This document shows, piece by piece, positions 53,553 through 64,000 of a DNA stretch of 64,000 nucleotides (its first letter is position 1; each line of letters opens with the position of its first letter). The notes beneath the pieces are model-generated. The model made no database searches, was not told where the DNA came from, and was given only the letters and a program-made list of their open reading frames with translations. Position numbers and translations under genes: made by a program. Source of the DNA: Chionoecetes opilio (lineage: Eukaryota > Arthropoda > Malacostraca > Decapoda > Majidae); NCBI GenBank assembly GCA_016584305.1, contig JACEEZ010006350.1, positions 25,001 through 89,000 of the forward strand, given 5' to 3'.

Positions 53553-53759
53553 ATTAAGTAGCCTTGAAAGATTGCAATGTACTCTCTTCTTTTCTTCATC
53601 TGTAGTAGACAGCTTTTTCCCATGTATTCCAAGGCCAGGCCAAAGTATTCTGTGATAGCAGCTGTGTTGAAGGCACATTGGAGACCCAAAACAGAGGCTG
53701 ACTGCAACAACCCCCACCACTTCTCACTTCTATAGTCCCACATCACATGATTCAGGAGC
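53553..53759 (-). CDS. TRAPPC11: TRAPPC11 exon with 1-base frame break
   Basis: 207-base exon with a TTCTAGCAG acceptor and a GTAAGAGT donor. The first base completes the codon left by exon 56890-57062. It encodes LLNHVMWDYRSEKWWGLLQS and LALEYMGK in one frame, then KLSTTDEEKKRVHCNLSRLL in the next. The match to TRAPPC11 (DYRSE-WW...LLG-AS-L---DQK) moves from one frame to the other at an A5 tract (plus strand 53614-53618). One more A there would also make the exon end in phase 0, as the next exon requires. An assembly or homopolymer error, or a real mutation, is possible. Confidence 0.85.
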
Positions 53760-54333
53760 CTGCTAGAATATGATCTTTGTCTTAAAACCATAGAGTTGAG
53801 AATAATTAGTGAAAAAATTCACTAATCAATATTAGCATGTGCTTGATATGTACAGTATACATAATTTGTGATGGAAAAGGTTGGTAAATAGTTAGAAATT
53901 AAAAGCAGCATTTGAAAATCTTAAAAACTGTTACGAGCTGGACAAGAAAAAATTCATCAGTAAATAGTTAAAGACATGGTAGTTTGGCAACTGCTGACAT
54001 TGATTATTTTTTACATATAGTCTTTTATCCCCACTTTCATGGCATACTCTTAGATACTTTATGATATTTTGCAGCACACATGCACACACACACATGATTA
54101 GCAACGTCATGGAAATTTACAAAAGAAGGTTTCAAGAATACATGGATTATACATTTTTTGAAAGAAGAGGAAAGAGCCTAAATGAGTGAATGAAGCAATG
54201 AAGCAAAGGAAAAAATGCGTTAAGAACAAAAGAGAAGGAAAAATATATATTAGAGATTCATAGATCAGACACAGTGACCAATGGTAGAAGTGAGAGAATG
54301 ACAAATGTCATCGAGGATGTAGCATCAGTTTAA

Positions 54334-54819
54334 CCCGTAAACTGTGGATACCTGTGTGACAATATCTCTGTGTACGCGGGACTTTTGCCAGAATTCTTAT
54401 AGTCGCTAAACAAACTTGAATGTGTATCAATGTATTCGCCATATATTTGTGTAACAGCTAAAAATATTTGTTTTTGCTAAAGTCTTGTGGTTATTCTATG
54501 ATTGTACTTGCAAGATGAAGAGCGTTGAGGTTTATGGAATCCACGGTACAGATCGTTCACAGAAAACAGGCGCAAGGGTCTTCCTCTCTAATCTCTCTGC
54601 CCGCGATAGAGAGAGACCTGTCAGCACCTTCACCTTCCATGCTGGTTACTGGGTCACTGAGCCTATGTGTGACCCCTGGGTCATTCTCAGGTAATGTAGC
54701 ATTGCCAGATTTCAACAGCCGAAAAATTAGCCCACCTTTTTTAATTTTGCGGCCGCCCAATTGGGCATACTCGCGTTTTCTTAGTGAGTGACCAAATGGG
54801 CCTAGCCGCGCTTTACGGG
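54334..54819. mobile_element. piggyBac-type MITE
   Basis: 486 bases between TTAA sites (54330-54333, 54820-54823). The inverted ends share CCCGTAAA. Confidence 0.72.
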
Positions 54820-54829
54820 TTAAGGGAAG

Positions 54830-56760
54830 TAAGAAAAATATTGAAGGTGTCCTATACTAATGTAAATGTGTTAACACCAATATTGTTAATGTTATAGGTA
54901 AATGATCAGCTTAGTGTAAAGGAACCGGGCATCATGGGTTTGGTTGAGACTAAATTAAGAGACTCGGAAGAAATTATAGGGCTGGGTGAAGGCCATTGAG
55001 AAAGTGTAAAGAAATGGGAGGTGGTGTGATGCTGCTTGTAAGGATAGGTTGGATAGTGTACTATGGTTGACTGCATGGCAGAGTTTTGAAATTACGATAA
55101 AGAAAGTGGTGTGAAGAGAGACACTGCAGAAACCGTGGATTGAGGAGCTGATTGGGAAGAGACCAATGTGCCATACGGCATTAACTGTAAGGCAATACGG
55201 AGATGGTGTTTGACAAGGCACAGGCTCATAGTGTAAACTTCAAAATGAAAATGATGATGAAAATAAGAGAAAGAGGTGGTGAGTAGAATAAAACATAGAA
55301 CCTGAAGAGGCAACAAGACAGGAGTTGAAGAAAACTGCAAAAAGATGGAAGAGAGAGAGGGAGAACCGATCAAACACTTACAGGAAAGCAACATGAGACT
55401 GGAGAAGAGTGTGGACTAACATGGAAGGAAGAGGAGAGAAAGGGAAGCTTGGAGTGGAAGAAGGGTTACAACCGAAAATTAAGGAGAAAAGAGACTGTTG
55501 AAACAGTGGCAACGATAAGATTAGGTGAAAAAAGCTACAGGAAAAGACAATGATGTGAGAGGAAATGCAATAGCAAGGAAACTAAGCATCGGAGGAGTGG
55601 AGTCAGAACAAGAACACAGCAGAAGGAAGGCAGAAGATGTCAGAATAGCTAAGCAGATGAGAAAAGACAAGAAGGATGTACAAGGAGCAAAGTATGTAAA
55701 GGACGAAAACGGAGAAATCAAAGTGGTGGAGAGGGAGGTGAGAGAAAGATGGAGAGAATATTTTGAGAGACTGCTGAATGTAGAAAAAAACAATGAACTC
55801 GAGGAAGTTGAAATGGTGGAAGGTCCAGTGGAAAATATAAAAAAAAGAGAGGTAGTAAGGGCATTGCAAGGGATGAAAGATGGAGACACCAGGTCCATCG
55901 GGTGTAAGCAGTGATATGTTGAAACTGGCAGGAAGGACAGGTACCAGAAAACTAACTGGAGTTTCTGAAAAGGTTATGAGGGAGGGGAAAGGCCCTGAAA
56001 AATGGAAGGATAGTTTTACATTACCACTGTTAAAGGAAAAGAAACACTGTCATGTGGTGGGTACAGAGGTTTGAGGCTGTTAGAACATGGGATGAAGATT
56101 TGGGCGAGGGTGTTGTGTGAAAGGCTTAAGAAAATTATCAAGATCGATGACTGCCAATTTGGCTTTCTGGCTGGAAAGTCAACTACCGATGCAATCTTCA
56201 TCACAAGACATGTCGAGGAGAAATATAAGAAGAAAAAAAATGGGTGTATCATATGTTTGTGGATCTAGCAAAGGCCATTTGACAGGATTCCAAGAAGAAC
56301 AATTAGATGGGCATTAGGAAGACAAAAGGTAGAGGAGCGGCTTGTAAGGTTGGTAATGGCACTGTATGAAGGATCGATATCAAAGGTAAGAGTAGCTGGA
56401 GGAACATCAGATGCCTTTGAGATAGGTGTGGGGGTGCATCAAGGCTCAGTTCTCAGGCCTCTTTTGTTTGTGGTTGTGATGGAAGAGGCCACTAAGGAAT
56501 GCAGAGCAGGAGATCCATGGGAGCTGCTATATGCATATGATTTAGTCTTGACAGCTGAGACAATGGAGGAAGTTGAGAGGAGATTTATAGATTGGAAGCA
56601 AGCAATGGAGAGAAGAGGTCTGAAGGTGAATATGTCCAAGACGAATATGATGGTAACAGGCAAGAAAATAGAGCAAAATATACAACTGGGAAGGTTTCCC
56701 TGTGATATTGGTGATCAGTGGTGAAGGGGATTGGTGATGACAAGGGAGCGTAGTGGTTGT
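54830..56760 (+). pseudogene. RTE-like LINE, degenerate
   Basis: Pieces in order are an endonuclease with GIMGLVETKLRDSEEI (54930-54980), a basic linker (55525-55910; REYFERLLNVEKNNELEEVE is typical), and RT with DDCQFGFLAGKSTTDAIFI, IGVGVHQGSVLRPLLF and LLYAYDLVLTAETMEEV. The catalytic box is YAYD instead of YADD, and several stops split it. The family is the same as 12337-13046 (shared FIDWKQAMERRGLKVNMSKT). Confidence 0.82.
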
Positions 56761-56889
56761 AAAACTTATAAACTCAGCTGAATGATGAAGAAAAATAAAG
56801 AAAAAGACAGTCACATCAATGACGAGAAGGATGATTTTACCAGTGTGATGATAGCAACCAAGAAACATAATTATAAAAGATGGACTGAC

Positions 56890-57062
56890 GTGAGGGCTTT
56901 AGAAGAATCATTGCCCTGGTGGTATTCCTCTGCCATTTGGACCATCAAATGTCGCTTGATGCGAGGGCAGCGGTACTTCTTGAACTGGCTAATGGCCGAA
57001 GAGAATAGAGGAATGATGATGTTGGAATGGTTCACCTCTTTGACTTCATGGTACTGGACCTC
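56890..57062 (-). CDS. TRAPPC11: TRAPPC11 exon, foie gras region
   Basis: 173-base exon with a TTTTTATAG acceptor and a GTCAGTCC donor, starting in phase 0 and leaving two bases that pair with exon 53553-53759. It encodes [20 protein letters not shown] and [20 protein letters not shown]. This is the most diagnostic stretch: vertebrate TRAPPC11 has a near-identical QFKKYKCPR-K-HLMVQMGEEY, as I recall it. TRAPPC11 is a TRAPP III subunit acting at ER-to-Golgi and autophagic membranes. Confidence 0.9.
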
Positions 57063-57131
57063 CTATAAAAAACATAAATGCATTTGAAGAAAAAATAGCA
57101 TAAAATGTTAAATCATACATCAAATATCTAC

Positions 57132-57206
57132 CCGTCTAATTTGTTTTACATCATATATCTGCCAGTCATCTATAAACTTGCCTCTCATTAGGTAGTACCG
57201 TCCAGC
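57132..57206 (-). CDS. TRAPPC11: Probable TRAPPC11 exon
   Basis: 75 bases (25 codons, phase 0 at both ends) with a GTCTATTCAG acceptor and a GG|GTAGAT donor, encoding RYYLMRGKFIDDWQIYDVKQ. It lies 69 bases before the next exon and keeps the frame. Similarity to TRAPPC11 is weak here, so the call rests mainly on splice sites, phase and position. Confidence 0.55.
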
Positions 57207-57829
57207 CTGAATAGACAAATTGATTGAAAACCAAACCATATGAAATTAACTTTACTAAATATAGCAAAGCCTCGATGAGGCTTCAGAGATCATATGTTCT
57301 GAAGTTAAAATTCTGTTGAAATAACAAAATTTCACATGATGTCTAATAATATTGTACATAATTAAGACCTAGGATAAAGCAAAGCTCATGTTCTTATGTT
57401 CTAAAGCCTACAGGAACCCTAATTTCATTCTAGCAACCTAGAATCCTGCTAGGGGGATGAAAAGTCTAAATGAAGCCAGGTCATAGTGTACTGGCTAGAT
57501 GATATTCGCTTAAAACAATGTCCAAAAGAAGCCTAGTAATAGTCTATATCAGGGCTTCTTAATATGGGGACCATAAATTCAAATCCCACCACAGCAGACT
57601 TAAACATAGTTCCCTCAATCCTTGTCAGTTGTTTTTTCCTACCATCAAAGGGGACTGGCCAGGGACAGAAAAAATAACAAAAAGCCTACTGAATGCTGGT
57701 CCACATAAAGAAGATAGTAAGAGATATACAGTAAACTCTCGCTTTTACGGACCTCGATATAACAAATTTTGGCTTTCAAAACTTTTTCTGCTAGTCTGAC
57801 ATAGGGGGGGATTTACCAAATAAATTAGG
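57207..57829. other. TRAPPC11 intron with one transposon end
   Basis: 57730-57770 (CAGTAAACTCTCGCTTTTAC...) resembles a Tigger family D left terminus. No matching right end was found. The rest is unassigned. Confidence 0.45.
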
Positions 57830-58059
57830 TAAATGCAAGGTTTAGTTCGGTGGTGGGCCGGCCGAACATGTCCATGCAAGTCGGACGGTGGCAGTGAAAA
57901 CAAAGCCGTCCGGGAGTGCGCGGCTGCACGGCGACCAGTCTGGCTTTGTCCGCCCGAGTGTAACAGTGACAACTCGAGGTGTCTTGATATTTCCTTTAAC
58001 GTTCTCTCCTTGAACTTCTGCAACATTCGCGGTCTTACATCTAACTTTTAATCTGTGGA

Positions 58060-58421
<362 letters not shown>

Positions 58422-58462
58422 GGTGGGTAGTTTTCTTACAGGCATGATTTTCCTGTTTACAG

Positions 58463-58684
58463 TTTGGCTATGAGGAGAGATCAGAGGGTGAGATGCTTGC
58501 ATGGTTCCTACAGTGACCAAGCCAGGTTCAAGTCATTCTATTACTTGATGAGACACATGCGCACCCACACAGGGGAACGGCCTTATCCTTGTACCCAATG
58601 TCCCTTCCGTGCCTCCCGGAGAGACCACTTAAGCCGCCACCTGAAGAGAAAGCACTGGGACTTCCTTACACAGACTCTCAAATG
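58463..58684 (+). pseudogene. C2H2 zinc-finger exon-like fragment
   Basis: A 74-codon stretch follows a TTTACAG acceptor-like site. It encodes HMRTHTGERPYPCTQCPFRA and SRRDHLSRHLKRKH, one perfect C2H2 finger with the TGERP linker, then a stop. The finger before it has lost its Cys pair (CLHGSYSDQARFKSFYYLMR). The shape resembles final exons of lola/BTB-type factors. It lies inside a LINE between a CT tract and a LINE scrap, so a captured or pseudogene copy is more likely than a working exon. Confidence 0.6.
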
Positions 58685-58692
58685 ATTAGTTT

Positions 58693-58812
58693 AACATAAG
58701 AAAATAAGGCAGCTACAAGAGGCTGGGAGACCTACACGTGGTGGTTCCTGTTACTTAACACTACCTGCATCCACCTTTCATCCCCATCCATGTGTTTATC
58801 CAGCCTCCTATT
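58693..58812 (-). mobile_element. CR1-like LINE 3' fragment
   Basis: Same tail as 17137-17260 (AACATAAGAAAATAAGG...CACGTGGT). It starts six bases after the zinc-finger stop. Confidence 0.75.
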
Positions 58813-59199
58813 AACCTCTTCACGCCCGGATCTTTCCTTTGCTATATAAAATTGTCTGTTGTCGAGCCATAAAATTACGAAAAGTAGCTTAATATACCAA
58901 ATTAGCTAGTGGACATGGATACTAAACAGGTCATATCTATAAAATGTTGCTTATAGTCACCAAAAATTGTCTAATGGTACCCAAATTACAATGGAAATTA
59001 TGGTCTGAGTCTCATGGGGTTAAATAAAATAGACGATAGTGCTGAGCTGATCCACATGACTGATCCTTCCTTGACAACGCGTCTGTAACTCGGGGGACCG
59101 CATTGATAGTCTGACCTCATCCAATGGTAGCCGTTAATGGTAGAAACATACATAATGGTAGCTGTTAATGGTATAAGACAATGCGTAACACCCAATATC

Positions 59200-59420
59200 A
59201 AAGGAAAAAGGGAAAAACTGGTTCACAAATAGGGTGGTAAATGATTGGAATGGACTCAGTCGTCAGGTAGTTAGAGTGCAGAGTGACGGACTCAATAGGG
59301 AGTTTTAAAAGGAGGTTAGACAGTGTTATGGATGGGGATGAAAGGTGGATGTAGGTAGTGTTAAGTAACAGGAACTACCACGTGTAGGTCTCCCAGCCTC
59401 TTGTAGCTTCCTTATTTTCT
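59200..59420 (+). mobile_element. CR1-like LINE 3' fragment, opposite strand
   Basis: Plus-strand counterpart of 58693-58812: ends CTTATGTTCTTATGTTC. The coding remnant reads NWFTNRVVNDWNGLS-like. The two inverted pieces flank about 390 bases of unassigned sequence. Confidence 0.72.
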
Positions 59421-60789
59421 TATGTTCTTATGTTCTTATGTTCACCGAAACCAATTGTCTGTGAGCACTGACAACAGTCCCTTTTTTGTCTCATCTTACT
59501 GTCTCTATTATCATTTTCAATTCAAATTTGGCTGTTGCGTATATGTACGCAACGACATCACTTGCTCTCATGCCCACGGTCTTGAATCTTCCGAATTTTC
59601 TACAATCTGGCTTCGACTTCAATGTCACTCTCTCACTAAATTTATCTGTGCTGTATATCTCTCACCTAACTCCTCGACGTAAGTAAAATTATTCGACTCT
59701 TTAACATCAAAATTGGAGCCCATCTCATCTCATTTTCCTTTTACAGAAATTTCCATTCATGGGGATTTCAATGTTTACCACCAGCTTTGGCTATCATCTT
59801 CTTTCACCGACCAACCTGGTGAACAAGCCTACAGTTTTTCTATCCTCCAAGACCTAGAGCAACTGGTGCAGCACTCTACCCGTATTCCTGGCCGCCTTGG
59901 AGACACGCCCAACATTCTTGATCTTTTCCTAACTACTAACCCTTCTGCTTACTCTGTGAAACTATTCTCTCCGTTGGGTTCCTCCGATCACAATCTTATT
60001 TCTGTCACCAGTCCTATCGCTCTGGTGCCACCTCGGGACCCACCTAAGTGGAGGTGCTTCTGGCATTTCAACTCCGCTACTCGTAAGTGGGAGGACCTAA
60101 GGCAGCACTACTCTGATTTTCCATGCATTTATTATATCTTCCATGTCAGAGGCCCATCTCTTTGTGTAGAGTGCATAACTGAAGTCATTGTCTCTGGTAT
60201 GGATGCGTACATTCCATACACTTTCTCAAAACCTAAGGCCCGCCAACTTTGGTCTAACTCTGCTTGTTCTCATGCTGTACAAAGATAGAGAGGTGGCTCA
60301 AAGACGGTACCGTAACCATCCATCTCCTGAAACTCATGCCCTTTATATTTCTGCCCGTAATCATGTCAAATCTTTACTTCAACTTACCAAAAACTCCTTC
60401 ATTCATAGATAATGTCAAAATCTTTCTGAATCAAACTCCTCTTGTGACTTCTGGCATCTAGCTAATAACATCTCTAACATATTTTCTTCTTCATCTTTCC
60501 CTCCTATGCTTCACCCAGATGGCTCCACAGCTGTCTCATCTACTTCTAAAGCTGAACTCTTCGCTCAAGCCTTTGCTGAAAATTCATCTCTGGTTGATGA
60601 AGGGCTTGTTCCTCTTTCTCCTCCAGCCTCTGACATTGTATGCCTGTTATTAAGATCCTTCGAAATAATGTTTTCTTTGCCCTTTCTGGCCTAGATCCTC
60701 GGAATGCTTATGGTCCTGACGGAGTCCCTCCTATTGTTCTCAAAAACTGTGCTTCTGTGCTTGTACCCTGTCTCTTCCTCTTTTTCTTT

Positions 60790-61035
60790 TTTTGTGTGTG
60801 GCTATAGCGCCTGTGATTGTTATAGTGACGCCTGTGATTAGAGAATCATGCCGCCCCGCTGTGTCCTCCGATGCACTCACATTTGAAGGAAGAGTTAATG
60901 GGCAGGGTATGTGGGTGTTCTTAGGCCACTCCACGGTGCAGAAAGATTTTATTTCTCATCGGGGATCAAACTCGGGTCACCGAGAACGCCACTCGGAGAC
61001 GCTTACCTATGCTACTGCTACTGCCTCCCCAAAAA
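60790..61035 (-). mobile_element. tRNA-derived SINE in LINE
   Basis: Matches 35220-35479 (CATGCCGCCCC, GTCCTCCGATGCACTC, GAACGCCACTC). The decayed tRNA-like head is at its right end on the minus strand. It interrupts the LINE between the endonuclease linker and RT. Confidence 0.75.
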
Positions 61036-62240
61036 TGGGTTTGATTAAACGTTTTCCTCTTTGTCTGTTTACTTCCACCTTTCCTTCTTGCTGAAGTTTG
61101 CTCACATCCAACCTGTTCCTACGAAGGATGATCGTTCTAATCCTTCAAACTATCGTCCAATAGCTTTGACTTCCTGCCTTTCTAAAGCTTTTGAATCTAT
61201 ACTTAATAAGATTTTTAAAGATCTATCTGCTCACAATCTTCTATCTGATCGTGAGTACAGTTTCCGTAAAGGGCGATCTACTGGCGATCTTCTAGCTTTC
61301 CTAACTGAATCTTGGTCATCCTCCTTTAGGGGTTTCGGTGAAACTTTTGCTGTTGTCTTGACATATCAAAAGCTTTTGATAGTCTGGCACAAATCTTTAA
61401 TTTCCGAACAACCCTCATTCGGTTTCTATCCTTCTCTCTGTACCTTCATCTTAAGTTTCCTTTCAAACCGTTCTATTGCAGCTACTGTAGACGGACATTG
61501 TTCTTCTCCTAAGTCTGTCAATAGTGGTGTTCCCCAGGTCTCTGTCCTATCACCCACTCTCTTTCTATTATTCATTAATGATCTTCTAAGTCTAACTCAA
61601 AGCCCTATCCACTCCTACGCTGATGATTCTACCCTGCATTTTTCAAAGTCGTTTATTAGACGTCCAACTCAACAGGAACTAAGTGATTCATGGAGAGATG
61701 CCACTGAGCGCCTAACTTCTGATCTTTCTATAATTTCTGATTGGGGCAAAGCAAACCTTGTTTTGTTCAATGCCTCAAAAACCCAATTTCTTCACCTATC
61801 TACTTGACAAAACCTACCAGATAACTATCCCCTCTTCTTTAATGACACTCAACTGTCTCCTTTTAAATGAATATTCTTGGACTATCCTTTACTAAAAATG
61901 TGAACTGGAAATCTCACATCTCATCTCTTGCTAAAACAGCTTCTAAGAAGTAAGGTGTCCTGTGGCGTCTGGGTCCATTTTTTTCTCCCTGTCAGTTGCT
62001 TGCTCTCTACAGGGGCCTTATCCACCCATGTATGGAGTATGTCTCACATGTTTGGGGAGGATCCACTCATACAGCTCTCCTAAACAGGGTTGAGTCAAAA
62101 GCTTTTCATCTCATCAACTCCCCTCAGACAGACATCTGATTGACTGTCTTCAATCTTTAAATCACCACGCAATGTTGCTTCTCTTGCTCTCTTCTACCGT
62201 TATTTTCATGCTCACTGCTCTTCTGAACTTGCTTATTGGC

Positions 62241-62990
62241 TTACTTCTCCTCTGTAAATACCTGCTTTTGTATTGCTCTAATCCAAAATTTTGAAGGATC
62301 AGATCTATCCCTCTTAACGAATTTGAAGACTAAATTAGTAGTCTGAAGTAGTTTTCTAAGTAAGGAAAACCTTTTAATGTCTATCACAGGATCTAGGATC
62401 AATACAGGTTCCCTTATTATATCTTTAAATATGTCAGGCTTAGGATAAACCTCTTGTCGAGGCATAGTATTACAATCTTTCAGCTAGACAGGGCCTTTAA
62501 ACCATAATCCTGTGATTAATTTGAGGGCAGTAGTTCTTGGAGACACATTATTAGTTGGATTTTTCTTACTCACAATATATATATTATGAACTGGAATATC
62601 ACTTTCCTCCAATATCTCACTAACTGGTATGGGCAAGAATGTGGTTCCAATTCTAGCAATTAATAGGGGTTGTGCATGACTAGGAATACCTTCCCCTTGT
62701 TTGGCTTGGTGAGCACTTTGTGGGATGGGTCCCAATATTACATTACCACCAGCACTGCTGAACATAGAGACGGTATGTCTTTTGATGACCTTCCTTAGGT
62801 AACGCCCAAAATAATCAGCGCCCATAATTAGTTGGAACAGACCATCAACGTCCTCAAAGGTATTTCTAACTAGTCTAACACCTTTCTCACTTAACATTTC
62901 AGCTGTGCCTTTAGTCCTTTTACAGTTAAATTTATACCAATATGATTAACTACATCAGCTACCCTAACATTTACATTTTCCTAATTGGAC
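62241..62990 (-). pseudogene. BEL/Pao-like protease-to-pol remnant
   Basis: 62897-62484 encodes RNTFEDVDGLFQLIMGADYF and YLRKVIKRH, as at 3430-3590. After a frame change, 62465-62241 encodes DIKRFSLLRKLLQTTNLVFK and WIRAIQKQVF, similar to the region between RNase H and integrase in BEL/Pao pol. The RT is missing, so an internal deletion joined the two parts. Confidence 0.68.
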
Positions 62991-63365
62991 TAAGGGTTGA
63001 ACCGTGGCCACCGAGAGAGAAGGCCTGATGGATCGCCCGTGACATCCCACCATCTAGATCTCACCGCTCCGCTCCCCGTACAAGTTTACCTACCTAATAT
63101 AATGTTTATCAGTATAAAGATATACTGTTATCTTCGGAAATGTTTGTTCTATAATATTATCAAATAAAATAAAGGTAAAACACACAAAAGAAATGCCATT
63201 ATGAGACTTTCAAGAAATATGCATTAACGTAAACTCTTCACCATTTAATATTTTGCGAGAAAACTTTTTACATAGAGAATATCAATAGAAGCAGAATTTA
63301 ATTAGCTTTCCATTGATATATTTCGCTTAGTGATAAATGAATTAGCAACATGCATAAATTCAATC
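62991..63365. other. No recognised feature
   Basis: A/T-rich sequence without coding or repeat structure that I can identify. Confidence 0.5.
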
Positions 63366-64000
63366 AATCAATCATTAGGGGCATACGCCGGGGGGGCGCG
63401 TCGCCTCGCCCACCCTACGACGCCACTCCCGGGGGTCACCACGCGCGAGTTCCCATGCAGGCTCCTTTCCCATACCAAGCAGCTCTCGACAAGAAACATC
63501 AACTTGCCCCAGCCACGAGCCTTGGCCTCCTCCACGCCGGATTGTCTCTTACAGATACAACCCGATGGGAGGGATTGGTTTCAGGGTAGCGTGCCACATG
63601 CCCATATAGCCGAAGTTGGCGCTGACGGACTATGCAGGTAATAGGCCTCGATTCAGTCTCACAGTGCAATCGCTGATTTGACACGTAATCATCCCAGTGA
63701 TAACCCATGATTCTGCGAAGACACCTATTACCAAAGGCATTGATTCGTCTCTTCAAGTCACTATTTAGTGTCCATGTCTCACAACCATAGAGTAAGACAG
63801 GGATCACAAGCGACTTGAAGATCCGGATCTTTGTACTCCTGCACAGGTACCGACAATGCCAAATACTCCCGCTGAGTGAGTCCATAGCACAGGGGGCTAT
63901 GCCAATCCGCCGCAAGACTTCTTGATGCGACCCGCCGTCATTATGGACTGCGCTACCAAGGTATATAAAACTTTCCAAGATCTCAATGTCCTCGCCACAT
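63366..64000 (-). pseudogene. LINE 3' part (RTE/L2-like), runs off the window
   Basis: 63978-63499 encodes SFIYLGSAVHNDGGSHQEVL, KSLVIPVLLYGCETWTLNSD and LRLYGHVARYP, the post-RT connection domain. It continues to about 63380 in a second frame. The RT core is expected beyond 64000. A shorter copy of its end is at 5926-6232. Confidence 0.82.

Overview
This is eukaryotic nuclear DNA, most likely from a decapod crustacean such as a brachyuran crab. The reasons are very long (AT)n, (GA)n and (CT)n microsatellites, a dense nested mixture of transposable elements whose non-LTR retrotransposon families I associate with decapods, and one arthropod-like split host gene. No bacterial genes, operons, rRNA, CRISPR arrays or functional tRNA genes are visible. 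I cannot name the species from sequence alone.

The only host gene I can support is on the minus strand. Eight exons (57206-57132, 57062-56890, 53759-53553, 52329-52127, 40427-40250, 40109-39982, 5764-5680, 5570-5429) join with consistent splice phases and encode an internal to C-terminal stretch of TRAPPC11, a TRAPP III vesicle-tethering subunit (gryzun/foie gras family). Almost everything else in the window sits in its introns. One intron (39981-5765) is about 34 kb, and another (52126-40428) is about 11.7 kb. Both the 5' and 3' ends of the gene lie outside the window. One exon needs a single added A in an A-tract near 53614-53618 to keep the frame.

Layout: 1-3.6 kb holds a BEL/Pao-like retroelement remnant split by a TA-target DNA transposon (family A), which is itself split by a CR1-like LINE. 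4.0-5.3 kb has two Tigger-type elements (families C and D). 7.1-13.0 kb has an RTE-like LINE split by a 4.84-kb Copia retrotransposon with 208-bp LTRs. 13.0-20.1 kb has DNA transposons of families E, F, D and B with captured LINE pieces, a Tc1-like derivative and a piggyBac-type MITE. 20.15-24.45 kb is a family B element carrying a 2.76-kb CACTG-ended transposon with an intact 557-codon transposase-like ORF. 27.1-35.0 kb is a Tigger (family D) element carrying a complete but damaged LINE, which itself carries two MITEs. 35.0-39.9 kb holds another family A element with a SINE and a MITE, a Tc1 element, a foldback element with TTAGG-like repeats and a 315-bp (GA)n tract. 41.7-46.3 kb holds a Tigger, a piggyBac transposase fragment and a Gypsy gag/integrase remnant. 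48.6-51.0 kb holds further E and B elements. 52.1-57.2 kb holds the TRAPPC11 exons, a SINE, a piggyBac MITE and an RTE-like LINE. 57.8-62.3 kb is a third LINE with a zinc-finger exon embedded in it. 62.2-64.0 kb holds a second BEL/Pao remnant and another LINE 3' end.

Most mobile elements are inactive: they are truncated, frameshifted or internally deleted. The exceptions worth attention are the intact CACTG transposase ORF and the structurally complete Copia. Family letters A-J are my own labels for recurring termini in this window, not published names.
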